Shown piece by piece: positions 17,057 through 25,233 of a stretch of 64,000 nucleotides of DNA; the stretch's first letter is position 1, and each line of letters opens with the position of its first letter. Source of the DNA: Candidatus Brevefilum sp. (lineage in GTDB: Bacteria; Chloroflexota; Anaerolineae; Anaerolineales; Anaerolineaceae); contig JAHYJN010000010.1 of assembly GCA_019428905.1 (NCBI GenBank), positions 1 through 64,000 of the forward strand, read 5' to 3'. Under the pieces are notes generated by a model that had not been told where the DNA came from, did no database searches, and was given only the letters and a program-made list of their open reading frames with translations. The position numbers and the translations under genes are program-made.

Positions 17057-18808
17057 TCATCGCCCACCACCAGCGCAGGCGCAGGCACAGCCGGCACAGG
17101 CACAGGCGCAGGCACACGAGCTGCCGCCGCCGCCACCACCGCCGCGGAAGCCGCCAGAGCCGCTTCTGGTGGTTGTGGGGATCGGGTTGGTGCGTGTGGT
17201 GATATCACTGGTGAACGAGGTCAGGTTGCCAACTACCCCAGCCGCCATTCCAGTGACACCATTAATCACACCAGCTGCAAAATTAGACCCGGGGATATTG
17301 GGCAGTGACACTTTTCCACCCCCCGCAGCGGTTGTCCTGGCGGGGATCGGATTGGATACTGTTCCTCCAATCGTTCGGCGATAGGTGGGAGAGTAGCGCG
17401 GCCACCAGATAGGGACAAACACCGGGCCAGACGTAAAGGTGCGGCGGGTGCGTTCCTGGTAATCACCATCCAGCATGGTCCATTCCATGGTTTGGTTGTA
17501 GCGTTCGCTTTTTACCTCTGGTGTGCCAGATTCTTCAACCATCTTCCATGCCCTACGCATGATGTCTTCATAATAAGCGACGGTCTCTTTATGACTGAAG
17601 CCTTTCATCTTTTTTGATACGCTGTTGATCAGGTCAACAGTCATCTTTTGCATGGCCGTCCGCCGCTGTGCACCTTTGAGCTTGAAGGCATTCAGAAAAT
17701 CAGCTTCATAAGGGTGTAAACCTTCAGGTAGTGGCTCCATCAGTTCGAGTTCGAGGGGTTCCTGTTCGGTAACCGTAGCGGCCTCCTTCTTCAGGGTGCC
17801 AAACAAGATCATGGTCAGGATCTTATCCATGGGTTGTTCCATTAAGATAGCTGCTTCAACCGCGGTCAGACCACGTTTGATTCCATTGCCCTCGATTTTC
17901 ATCTTTGGGGGCAGGTAAGCCATCTTGCGTTTGTTGGCGCCGATGGTGGCCTGGTAGAAAGAAAAACCGAAAATGGTAATGAATACTAGGCCAAAGCCAA
18001 AGCAGCAAATATTGCCGCCAATGGCACTCAGAATCGCCGGGATGAATCCTTGCGGTTCACTGACGATGCCCGGTTGGGTGGTTTGGGGTGGGGTGGTGAT
18101 GAGTGTGTCTTCAGGGATGTATTGGGTGGGGAATGCCGCACCAAACAGGTACTGGGTATGGGCATTGGCATTATTGGTGAACCAGGAATAATAAATACGC
18201 CCCTCGGCTTCGGTACGGCCGATGTCATCCGGGGTTGCTGGGCCAGGCCACCGCTGTGGTTCGTAATAGACCCCTTCATCATCGCCAACACCGGGCGGAA
18301 GAATGACCGTAAAGCGATATTCAGTGCTGGTGCTCCTTTCGAAATCCGGGTCAAACCAGTTGGGGGTGAATTGGAAATTGGTGTAATTCTCCCGGTCTGG
18401 GCTGTCGTAACGCGAGAGCACATTCCGCACGCCCGGGATCCAAGCTGTGACCCTACCGGTTTGACCGGGTTGAATCGAATCCGCACCTAAACCCAACGCA
18501 AACCCATTGGGAACATAGGGTGAGCTTTCAATTTCAGTGATCGGTTTCCCATTGACCTCTGCTTGGATTGCGTTCAAACTGTAGGCGGATGAGGGCATAC
18601 CGATGTCAACGAAGTCGATCGGGTCAGCGTTGGCCCGGTTCTGAAAATCCATCAGATACCAGATGGATAGTGAGCCGTCTTCTTCGATGTAAACTTCGAC
18701 CTCCATCACGGTCACTTCAAACCGATAGGTTTGCGCTGTCACTGATATTGGGAATGCAAACATCCCCACCAGGACGATGATTAATAGGGGAAATTTAAGT
18801 TTTTTCAT
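17057..18808 (-). CDS. Membrane protein with a C-terminal Gly-rich Cys-Ala repeat tail
   Basis: 583 residues. A signal peptide or first membrane segment (FPLLIIVLVGMFAFPISVTA) is followed by an extracytoplasmic beta-rich domain (about 27-235). A membrane segment (about 250-275, GFGLVFITIFGFSFYQATIG) leads into a cytoplasmic region that begins with a possible helical domain (LTAVEAAILMEQPMDKILTMILFGTLKK). The layout recalls DUF2207-type membrane proteins, but I do not recognise the family. The end is striking: a Gly run, then SSCACACACAGCACACAGGGR, seven cysteines alternating with alanine at residues 565-579. With this topology the tail is cytoplasmic and accessible to the radical SAM enzymes encoded just downstream. 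Confidence 0.8.
   Translation of the reverse strand: MKKLKFPLLIIVLVGMFAFPISVTAQTYRFEVTVMEVEVYIEEDGSLSIWYLMDFQNRANADPIDFVDIGMPSSAYSLNAIQAEVNGKPITEIESSPYVPNGFALGLGADSIQPGQTGRVTAWIPGVRNVLSRYDSPDRENYTNFQFTPNWFDPDFERSTSTEYRFTVILPPGVGDDEGVYYEPQRWPGPATPDDIGRTEAEGRIYYSWFTNNANAHTQYLFGAAFPTQYIPEDTLITTPPQTTQPGIVSEPQGFIPAILSAIGGNICCFGFGLVFITIFGFSFYQATIGANKRKMAYLPPKMKIEGNGIKRGLTAVEAAILMEQPMDKILTMILFGTLKKEAATVTEQEPLELELMEPLPEGLHPYEADFLNAFKLKGAQRRTAMQKMTVDLINSVSKKMKGFSHKETVAYYEDIMRRAWKMVEESGTPEVKSERYNQTMEWTMLDGDYQERTRRTFTSGPVFVPIWWPRYSPTYRRTIGGTVSNPIPARTTAAGGGKVSLPNIPGSNFAAGVINGVTGMAAGVVGNLTSFTSDITTRTNPIPTTTRSGSGGFRGGGGGGGSSCACACACAGCACACAGGGR
17072..17116 (-). repeat. Cys-Ala repeat block of the tail
   Basis: Encodes (CA)4-G-(CA)3. 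Cysteine codons alternate TGT and TGC, and one Ala codon is GCT where the rest are GCC. The repeat is therefore not a simple DNA slippage tract, and the protein repeat itself seems to be maintained. Confidence 0.85.
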
Positions 18809-18811
18809 AGG

Positions 18812-19180
18812 TCACCACTTGGGTTCTTCGGTTAACTGGTATGTTGTTGAACAGTGGGGGCATTCAACCACAGGTGCACCAGCGATCATTTTGACGTCCT
18901 TCGAGGTAATTGGCCCACCGCAAGCCTGGCATTTGATGGTATCCATGCCAACCTGACCGGGTAGATCGATATTGAGGTTAACCACCTGGTCACCTGCTTT
19001 TTGGGGTGGGGTTAGTTTTGTCCCAATAAAGATCAGAACAAAACCGATCACAAGCCCAATCAGGCCGATGATGAGCCACCCCGGTGAGCCGTCCGGGCTG
19101 AATGCGCCTAGTATGAACAGAAAGGAAAAAATGATAAATATTCCTGCTGTGATAAAAGCAATAATTTTTCCAGCTCGCAT
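18812..19180 (-). CDS. Small membrane protein with C-terminal zinc ribbon
   Basis: 122 residues. Two membrane segments lie at the N-terminus (IIAFITAGIFIIFSFLFILGAF and GWLIIGLIGLVIGFVLIFIG), followed by a cytoplasmic part with CQACGGPITSKD and, 18 residues on, CPHCSTTYQL. That is a classic CXXC...CXXC zinc ribbon. AGGAGG stands before the ATG, making it the best-initiated gene of the operon. Its stop is 3 bases from the next start. Function is unknown; as first gene of the five-gene unit it may assemble with or regulate the Cys-Ala-tailed membrane protein. Confidence 0.75.
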   Translation of the reverse strand: MRAGKIIAFITAGIFIIFSFLFILGAFSPDGSPGWLIIGLIGLVIGFVLIFIGTKLTPPQKAGDQVVNLNIDLPGQVGMDTIKCQACGGPITSKDVKMIAGAPVVECPHCSTTYQLTEEPKW

Positions 19181-19219
19181 CGGTCCTCCTATTGTTAATC
19201 CAATATTTCGAATCTATTT

Positions 19220-19255
19220 TAACTTAAGTTACGCGCTTTAACCTGATATTATCAG
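19220..19255. promoter_or_regulatory. Two perfect palindromes between the radical SAM operon and rex
   Basis: TAACTTAAGTTA (19220-19231) is a 12-base perfect palindrome. CTGATATTATCAG (19243-19255) is a 13-base palindrome with a central T. Both sit in the divergent intergenic region and may be operators for either unit. Neither is a clear match to the known Rex site, as I recall it. Confidence 0.4.
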
Positions 19256-19368
19256 AGGTATTGAGCAACCCTCAATCAATTTACCCTTCGCACCGCCAGG
19301 AATGGCATATAATATCCCTGTTCTTCTGGTGCTGCCAAGGCAACCATTATTATACAGGAAAATACGCA

Positions 19369-19998
19369 ATGACCAACGAAATCGTGCCCGATATTGTCAT
19401 CAGCCGCTTACCCTGGTATTTGCAAACCTTAAATCAGATGGCTAAGGAAGGTTTGCATACGGTATCATCGACAATGCTGGCTGAGCGGGTTGGTTCAACA
19501 GCAGCCCAAATCCGTAAAGATTTATCCTATTTTGGTGGATTTGGAAAGCAAGGGACGGGCTATTCGATCTACACCTTAATCGATCAACTGCAGCAAATAC
19601 TCAACCTGGACCGAGTTTGGCGGGTTGCTATTGTTGGTGCTGGTGATCTCGGTCGGGCTTTGACCCGCTACAAGGGTTTTGCCAACCGGGGTATTGATAT
19701 CGTCTTGATTTTTGACAACCATCCCAATGTCGTTGGCCAGAAAATCGGATCGATCACCGTGCGACATGTGGAAACAATGGCAGCAGATATTTGGGAGTTG
19801 GGGATTAAGATCGCTATCCTGACGGTACCCGGGGATGCAGCGCAGTCGTTGGCAAATGACCTGGCCAAAGCTGGTGTAAAAGCGATCCTCAATTACACGC
19901 CCCAGACTCTTATGCTGCCTCCGGATGTCCATGTGCAGAATATTGATCCTGTTTTGCAGCTGCAAAGGATGATGTATTATTTAGGAGATGATCAATAG
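19369..19998 (+). CDS. rex: Redox-sensing transcriptional repressor Rex
   Basis: Senses the NADH/NAD ratio and represses fermentative and respiratory genes when NADH is low. From ATG 19369 the protein has 209 residues, the normal Rex length; the TTG start in the track would add an unrelated 36-residue tail. The winged helix (about 8-75) includes TAAQIRKDLSYFGGFGKQGTGY, the Rex signature. The Rossmann domain starts AIVGAGDLGRALTRY and continues with VLIFDNHPNVVGQKI. AGGAAAA precedes the start, and a TATAAT at 19308-19313 with a poor -35 may be its promoter. The 3' end overlaps the convergent next gene by 7 bases. Confidence 0.93.
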   Translation: MTNEIVPDIVISRLPWYLQTLNQMAKEGLHTVSSTMLAERVGSTAAQIRKDLSYFGGFGKQGTGYSIYTLIDQLQQILNLDRVWRVAIVGAGDLGRALTRYKGFANRGIDIVLIFDNHPNVVGQKIGSITVRHVETMAADIWELGIKIAILTVPGDAAQSLANDLAKAGVKAILNYTPQTLMLPPDVHVQNIDPVLQLQRMMYYLGDDQ

Positions 19999-20816
19999 TT
20001 GGGATTGGGTGGGATGCTCAACAAATCTAGCAGTACATCCAGGTTTTTAATGTTTGATAGTTTCGATTTGAACAATAAAAGCTCAGGCTGCCCTTTTTGA
20101 TGCAATTTGATCAATTGATTTTGGATTACGGTTTCAATTTGATCAAGTTGTGTCAGATTTCCATTGATGATCAAACCATGTTGGGTGGCTTGTAACCTTT
20201 TGTGAAACTCGATTTTTCCCCCCTCAGCTAGGCGGTGATTGGCACGTTCAATCAAGCCGGGCAGGATGTTCAAACGCAGTAGATGGATTAAATCGTCCAT
20301 GCCGATGTAGTTGTTCCGCAGCAGCAGGCGCTTGTGATTGTCTTCTAAAATGACCTTCACCTGGGTGCTGACAATCGATCCGCCAAATATGACCTGTTTG
20401 ACATGGCTGTCAAAGCGTTGTATGGCTTGGTACTGCCAAAACTTGACCCGGTTTCCCTGATCCTTAACAAACCCCATCTGAAATAACGTGATATTGTCCG
20501 ACCAATGGACTCTGACCAGGGTTACGATGATGATGCCCCCTATGAGGATCAAAGCATAACAAGCTGTTGGGGATGGAAGAATCGTTAAAAGAATAGCACG
20601 CCCATGAAGTTGAATCGCTGATCGCATCCTGAAAATAAGGTTAGCAGTCAAAGCGATGCCGGATAGGATCATTATCACACCAAAGACCAAAGGTAACCAG
20701 CGCTTGACGATGCGGTTTTGGACCGGGAAGTGGTCCAAGACATGACCCATGTCTGCGATGCGGTCATATTCTAATTGGCGGTCAGGTTGATCTGGCGGGT
20801 TCATTCGGTATCTCAC
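19992..20816 (-). CDS. Membrane protein with PH-like domain, unknown function
   Basis: 274 residues. Two membrane segments (about 41-62 and 86-104) form an N-terminal hairpin. A soluble beta-rich region follows that resembles a PH-like domain (FQMGFVKDQGNRVKFWQYQAIQRF). The C-terminal part is helical and probably cytoplasmic. It recalls DUF6585-type proteins, which is a tentative call. The gene starts 4 bases after the mreB stop, so it is co-transcribed with mreB and may have an envelope-related role. Confidence 0.55.
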   Translation of the reverse strand: MRYRMNPPDQPDRQLEYDRIADMGHVLDHFPVQNRIVKRWLPLVFGVIMILSGIALTANLIFRMRSAIQLHGRAILLTILPSPTACYALILIGGIIIVTLVRVHWSDNITLFQMGFVKDQGNRVKFWQYQAIQRFDSHVKQVIFGGSIVSTQVKVILEDNHKRLLLRNNYIGMDDLIHLLRLNILPGLIERANHRLAEGGKIEFHKRLQATQHGLIINGNLTQLDQIETVIQNQLIKLHQKGQPELLLFKSKLSNIKNLDVLLDLLSIPPNPNY

Positions 20817-20820
20817 AATG

Positions 20821-21831
20821 TCAAATTCTGGGAGGTAAATTCCTGCTGAGAACTTCGATCATTGAAAAGGCTTTAGCTGCGCCTTCTACCATACAAGTTG
20901 TGGGATTATCGACCAGGTAGGCAGGAATGCCTAAGGCTGCTGTAAGATATCGATCAACCCCACGCAGCAGCGACGTCCCACCGCATAAAGCCACACCCCG
21001 ATCAATGATATCCGAGATTAGTTCAGGCGGTGTTTTTTCTAAAACGTGGCGGATTGTGCCTGCGATGTTTTCAAGGGGTGACTGCAGGGCTTCAACAATG
21101 TCATCGGTGGTAAGTGTGGCAGGTTTAGGCAATCCTGAGATTTGGTCCTGTCCCTGAATTTGCATCGTTTGCTGATTATCTTGGGAGATGGCAGCACCGA
21201 TGCGGATTTTGAGCTGCTCAGCCGTGGGTTGGCCAATGATCAGGCCAAATTTCCTGCGAATGTAACTGATGATGGCTTCATCAAGCTCAAGTCCTGCAAC
21301 CCGGGACGTTTCTGCGGAGACAATCCCATGCATGGAAAGCACGGCTGCCTGTGAGGTTCCTGCCCCCAAGCAGATGATCATGTTCCCGGTTGGCGTGCCA
21401 AACGGAAGATCGATGCCAATCGCCCCGGCCAGGGGCTGCTGGATTAAGTTGACATCCCGGCTGCCAGCGCCCAATCCGGCTTCATAAACCGCTCGGCGTT
21501 CCACGCTGGTCACGCCGAACGGGACGGTGATCATCAGTTTGGGGCGAAACAGGAGCATCTTTCCTGTGACCTGGCGAACAAGTTCGCGTAACAGATTTTC
21601 GGCGATCTCGTACTCAGCGATTACCCCAAACCGTAAGGGACGGGTTACCTCAATATTTTCAGGGACTCTTCCCTTCATGTCCAACGCTGATTTGCCAATT
21701 TCGACAATTTTAAGCTCTTCAAGGAGAATGGCAACAATTGTCGGCTCCTGAAGAAGAATGTCTTTCCCCTCAGCAATCCTTGTATTGAATGTACCTAAGT
21801 CTATGCCCAATTCATGAGAAAGTCCTGCCAT
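20821..21831 (-). CDS. mreB: Rod-shape-determining protein MreB/Mbl
   Basis: Actin-like filament protein that guides cell-wall synthesis under the membrane. The 336 residues fit. The phosphate 1 loop is LGIDLGTFNTRIAEG with LLQEPTIVAI. ICLGAGTSQAAVLSMHGIV is the phosphate 2 loop, and the adenosine loop is GVALCGGTSLLRGVDRYL. Usually phosphate 2 reads DIGGGTTEVAV; here D and one G are changed to LGAGTSQ. The absence of mreC and mreD next door suggests an mreB paralogue outside the main mre operon. Confidence 0.88.
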   Translation of the reverse strand: MAGLSHELGIDLGTFNTRIAEGKDILLQEPTIVAILLEELKIVEIGKSALDMKGRVPENIEVTRPLRFGVIAEYEIAENLLRELVRQVTGKMLLFRPKLMITVPFGVTSVERRAVYEAGLGAGSRDVNLIQQPLAGAIGIDLPFGTPTGNMIICLGAGTSQAAVLSMHGIVSAETSRVAGLELDEAIISYIRRKFGLIIGQPTAEQLKIRIGAAISQDNQQTMQIQGQDQISGLPKPATLTTDDIVEALQSPLENIAGTIRHVLEKTPPELISDIIDRGVALCGGTSLLRGVDRYLTAALGIPAYLVDNPTTCMVEGAAKAFSMIEVLSRNLPPRI

Positions 21832-22133
21832 CGCGCCTTCCTTGTCAAAAAGTGATCATCAACGAATGATGTCATAAGGCGTTGGTCTCTGCATGAGAAC
21901 AACGGATTGATCATACCCAATCGGGTTCCGCATGTTAAGTAAGGAACAAAGCTGATCCTTTCGGCTTAATTTTATCACTTCAATCAGACTCAGACTTGTT
22001 TGCGCTGACTAACCTAAAAATATATCCATGCGTGAAGCGGTACCTTTCCGATAACCGACAAATCAATTGTACGCTAATTTGGGTCAAGGTATACTTATGA
22101 TCATCAAAATATGGTTATGACGGAGAAGGTCAA
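21832..22133. other. Divergent intergenic region between mreB and the SRPBCC-PDZ-DinB gene
   Basis: 302 bases with no gene. A plus-strand promoter candidate lies at 22067-22095. I see nothing else of note. Confidence 0.6.
22067..22095 (+). promoter_or_regulatory. Candidate promoter for the SRPBCC-PDZ-DinB gene
   Basis: TTGTAC, a 17-base spacer and TATACT, about 38 bases before the ATG. The -10 is good and the -35 is weak. Confidence 0.45.
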
Positions 22134-23366
22134 ATGCCTGACGACACGTTTTTTGTTTACGAGAAAATCATTGACGCGCCAATTGAATTGATCTATCGTG
22201 CTTTCACCTCGGCTGCTGGTTTTCGGGAGTGGTTGTGTGATGTCAGTTCTTCCAATCCAACCAATGGTGGCTGGGTCTATTTTGCTTGGAATAAAGGCTA
22301 TTTCGCCAGTGGAGAATTCCTCAAATTAGTTCCCAATAAAGCAGTTTCTTTTACCTGGATTGGTAAGGGCGAACCAGGGTGGTCGCAGGTAGACATGGTG
22401 ATCGTGCCAACAGATGGCGAGGCCTACAAGGTTGTGCTTCGTCATTCAGGGATTGGTCAATCAGAGGAATGGGCGAAAGCTCGGGGTCAAATTTCTAAAG
22501 GATGGGAACTTGGTTTGGAAAATTTAAAAACCACGCTTGAAGAAGGACGCAACCTGAGATTAATGAATCGTCCCTTAATCGGCATTTTTCCCTATGAATA
22601 CGATATTTATGCCGACTCTGAAAAAAAGAAACTCGGTTATCCAGTTGATTATGGTGTCCTGGTCTCGAATGTTGTCCCAAATTATGGTGCGGATAAGGCC
22701 GGCATCCACTCGGACGATTTGATCGTGGCGATTAATGGTCATAAAGTTGAGAATATTGCCGGCCTGTTTGGGGTGATCAGCGAATATGCACCTGGCGATC
22801 AAATCACCATTGAGGCGTATCGCGGATCAGAGCACCTGACTTTCATTGTTGATACCACACCACAGATCGTTCAGGCTCTACCCGGTTCACCAGAAGAATT
22901 GGCCAAGGAAATTGAAGCTAACAGCACACGCTTGCTGGAGACCTTGGACAAAGTGCTTTCAGGGGTCAGTGATGCAGAAGCATCGTACTCTCCGGGTGAG
23001 GAAAAGTGGTCAATTAAGGAAACCCTGGTGCATTTTATCCTGCATGAGCGAAATTTGCAGACATGGATCAACGACCTGGTTTACGAACCTGCTTGTTCAT
23101 GTGAAGTCAGCCCTGGCCATTGCTTGTTCAGAATTCGGGCGACTTTGACAACTTATCCAACCTTGAATGATTTGATGGCAGAGCTGCGACGATCTTTCAA
23201 AGAAACGGTTGCCACAGTGGCTTTTTTAGAACCGTCTTTCACCAAGCGCAAAGCCAGTTATTGGCGATTGGGTTATGAATTGCTCGAAAAAATGCTGCCA
23301 TACCAGGAATTTGTTCGGCATATGGAAGAGATGATCAAAACTGCCAGAAAAGTTGTCAACACATGA
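22134..23366 (+). CDS. Three-domain protein: SRPBCC (AHSA1-like), PDZ and DinB-like
   Basis: 410 residues. Residues 1-138 form an AHSA1/START-type lipid- or ligand-binding domain (EKIIDAPIELIYRAFTSAAGFREW...VSFTWIGKGEPGWSQV). Residues 150-242 form a PDZ-like domain (VLVSNVVPNYGADKAGIHSDDLIVAINGHKV). Residues 252-405 form a DinB/YfiT-type four-helix bundle (RLLETLDKVLSG, SPGEEKWSIKETLVHFILHERN). No signal peptide is seen, so it is cytoplasmic. The DinB metal histidines are only partly evident (HFILHERN). No function can be assigned; the fusion joins ligand binding, peptide binding and a putative metal-dependent transferase fold. Confidence 0.75.
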   Translation: MPDDTFFVYEKIIDAPIELIYRAFTSAAGFREWLCDVSSSNPTNGGWVYFAWNKGYFASGEFLKLVPNKAVSFTWIGKGEPGWSQVDMVIVPTDGEAYKVVLRHSGIGQSEEWAKARGQISKGWELGLENLKTTLEEGRNLRLMNRPLIGIFPYEYDIYADSEKKKLGYPVDYGVLVSNVVPNYGADKAGIHSDDLIVAINGHKVENIAGLFGVISEYAPGDQITIEAYRGSEHLTFIVDTTPQIVQALPGSPEELAKEIEANSTRLLETLDKVLSGVSDAEASYSPGEEKWSIKETLVHFILHERNLQTWINDLVYEPACSCEVSPGHCLFRIRATLTTYPTLNDLMAELRRSFKETVATVAFLEPSFTKRKASYWRLGYELLEKMLPYQEFVRHMEEMIKTARKVVNT

Positions 23367-23794
23367 AAAGAGGGTGTTGAAAAATTGATACGCGAACGAA
23401 TTTCTAAATCAACAAAAACGAAAGTTGTCAATATAATAATAATTCTTTATATAAAACTGCAGGGGTGAAACATGCTTCGACCCTGCTTTCTAAATAATTT
23501 TTGATTCTTGCTTATATCAACACCCTCAAAAAGCATTATTGACTCAATCTGAACCTGGTTTTTCCATATTTCGCAAATTTCAATCCTTCTTATTTGCGCA
23601 TGTTTCTGATCTGTTCTCAAATCGGCGATCGATTTTACGTTTTATGCACATTTATGTCTATGTTTGTCGAATCACTCAGCATGATATTGGATATAATAAA
23701 CCGGTAGGTTGCTCGGTGCAGACCTGATGTTGATATTTAAACGATTTGATAGTTTTTCGTTGTTTATCTTTAAGATGAGAAATGGAACGAGTTG
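23367..23794. other. Intergenic region before folC
   Basis: 428 bases. The first half holds nested inverted repeats (see 23370-23527). The second half contains TATAAT at 23692-23697 without a clear -35, possibly the folC promoter. The 62-residue ORF at 23539 has no ribosome site and no recognisable domain. Confidence 0.55.
23370..23527. repeat. Nested inverted repeats downstream of the three-domain gene
   Basis: The outer arms GAGGGTGTTGA (23370-23380) and TCAACACCCTC (23517-23527) are exact reverse complements. Inside them GCAGGG...CCCTGC (23459-23486) forms a hairpin followed by TTTCTAAATAATTTTTG, which may act as a terminator. The unit could be a small structured RNA or a degenerate miniature element. 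Confidence 0.55.
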
Positions 23795-25183
23795 ATGAAT
23801 GACATCGATAAAAAATACCAAGAGTCGCTGGATTTCCTCTACAGTTTTATTGATTACAGCTTGAAGCGGAATTTCCGCTACGCTGAGGAAAAATTCAACC
23901 TGGCCCGGATGCGAGAATTCATGCACCTGCTGGGTGATCCCCAAAATGATTACCAGATCATCCATGTTGCTGGAACTAAGGGAAAAGGATCTGTTTCAGC
24001 GATGTGTGCCAGTGTGCTTAGCGCGCAAGGTTATCAGACTGGGTTGTACACCTCTCCCCACATGGTGGATTTCACAGAACGCATTCAAATTAACGGATCT
24101 CATATCACAAAAGTGGAACTGGTTGAGTTTATCGATGAATTAAAACCGCTCACAGAAAAAGTTCCCGAAATCACAACTTTTGAGCTTACCACTGCTCTGG
24201 CCTTTTTGTTTTTTTCGCGGCGCAAAGTAGACTATGCCGTAATGGAGGTTGGCCTGGGGGGGCGCCTGGATGCAACCAACATAGTCAATCCGCTCATTTC
24301 TGTGATTACCTCAATTTCTTACGACCACGTGAAGATCTTGGGTAATACCCTCAGTGAAATTGCTGGTGAAAAAGGCGGGATTATCAAACCCAACATACCA
24401 GTGGTGATTGCCCCGCAGAAAGAGGAAGCACGCTTAAAGCTGGAAGAGATCGCGCAGGCAAATCATGCGCCAACCATCCAGGTTGGGCGGGACTACCTGT
24501 ATGCTGCTGATGCGCACAGCTTGGATGGACAGACCTTTTTGGTGTGGACACCGGATGAACAGCCACTGGTGGATGAATTCATTGAATCTGCTGGCCGTGA
24601 TATTTGGAGCCCGTTGCGCTTGCGCATCCCCCTGATGGGTTTTCACCAGGTAGAAAATGCCGCCACAGCTTATGCAACCCTGAAAACGATTGAGAAATTT
24701 GGCGTTGACCTCACACAAGGGGCTTACCGAAAGGGTTTTGCCAAAGTGCAATGGCCTGGAAGGATGGAAATTCTGCGAAGCCATCCGCCGCTGGTAATTG
24801 ATTCAGCGCATAATCGTTACTCAGCCCTGAAATTGCGCCAGGCAATGGATGATTACTTCCCGGGATTGCCAATCGTGCTGGTCTTTGGTGCATCGGAAGA
24901 CAAGGACATCGAAGGGATGTTCCAGGAACTGCTGCCAAGGGTGTGGCGGGTGATCGCGACTCAATCAAGCCATCCGCGGTCGACTGATGCAAATACCCTG
25001 GTGAACCTTGCACACCAGTTTGGACGCTCTGCACAGGCCATCTTACCGATTGAAGATGCCTTAGCAGCCGCGCTGAATGAAGGTGGACAAGAATCGGTCG
25101 TCCTCGTTACAGGCAGCATCTTTGTTGCTGCTGCCGCACGAGATATTTATGGGAAAATGACTCAAAACACCCCCCAAAGCTGA
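23795..25183 (+). CDS. folC: Folylpolyglutamate synthase / dihydrofolate synthase
   Basis: Adds glutamate to folates, and dihydropteroate plus glutamate to give dihydrofolate. About 462 residues. The P-loop is VAGTKGKGSVSAM and the Mur-ligase motif is AVMEVGLGGRLDATN, with PLISVITSISYDHVKILG next. The C-terminal domain starts PLVIDSAHNRYSALKL. ATG 23795 is used in place of the adjacent TTG. It connects with the one-carbon enzyme GlyA-GcvT at 56-59 kb, which needs polyglutamylated folate. The lon gene follows 50 bases after this one. Confidence 0.93.
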   Translation: MNDIDKKYQESLDFLYSFIDYSLKRNFRYAEEKFNLARMREFMHLLGDPQNDYQIIHVAGTKGKGSVSAMCASVLSAQGYQTGLYTSPHMVDFTERIQINGSHITKVELVEFIDELKPLTEKVPEITTFELTTALAFLFFSRRKVDYAVMEVGLGGRLDATNIVNPLISVITSISYDHVKILGNTLSEIAGEKGGIIKPNIPVVIAPQKEEARLKLEEIAQANHAPTIQVGRDYLYAADAHSLDGQTFLVWTPDEQPLVDEFIESAGRDIWSPLRLRIPLMGFHQVENAATAYATLKTIEKFGVDLTQGAYRKGFAKVQWPGRMEILRSHPPLVIDSAHNRYSALKLRQAMDDYFPGLPIVLVFGASEDKDIEGMFQELLPRVWRVIATQSSHPRSTDANTLVNLAHQFGRSAQAILPIEDALAAALNEGGQESVVLVTGSIFVAAAARDIYGKMTQNTPQS

Positions 25184-25233
25184 CAACAGGTAGGATTTAA
25201 TCTGGTTCGTGTTTGTGGTTTAATGGAGCGATT

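Noticed and set aside
19261-19368. N-terminal extension of Rex from a TTG start
   Set aside because: The extra 36 residues do not resemble Rex, and a ribosome site stands before ATG 19369.
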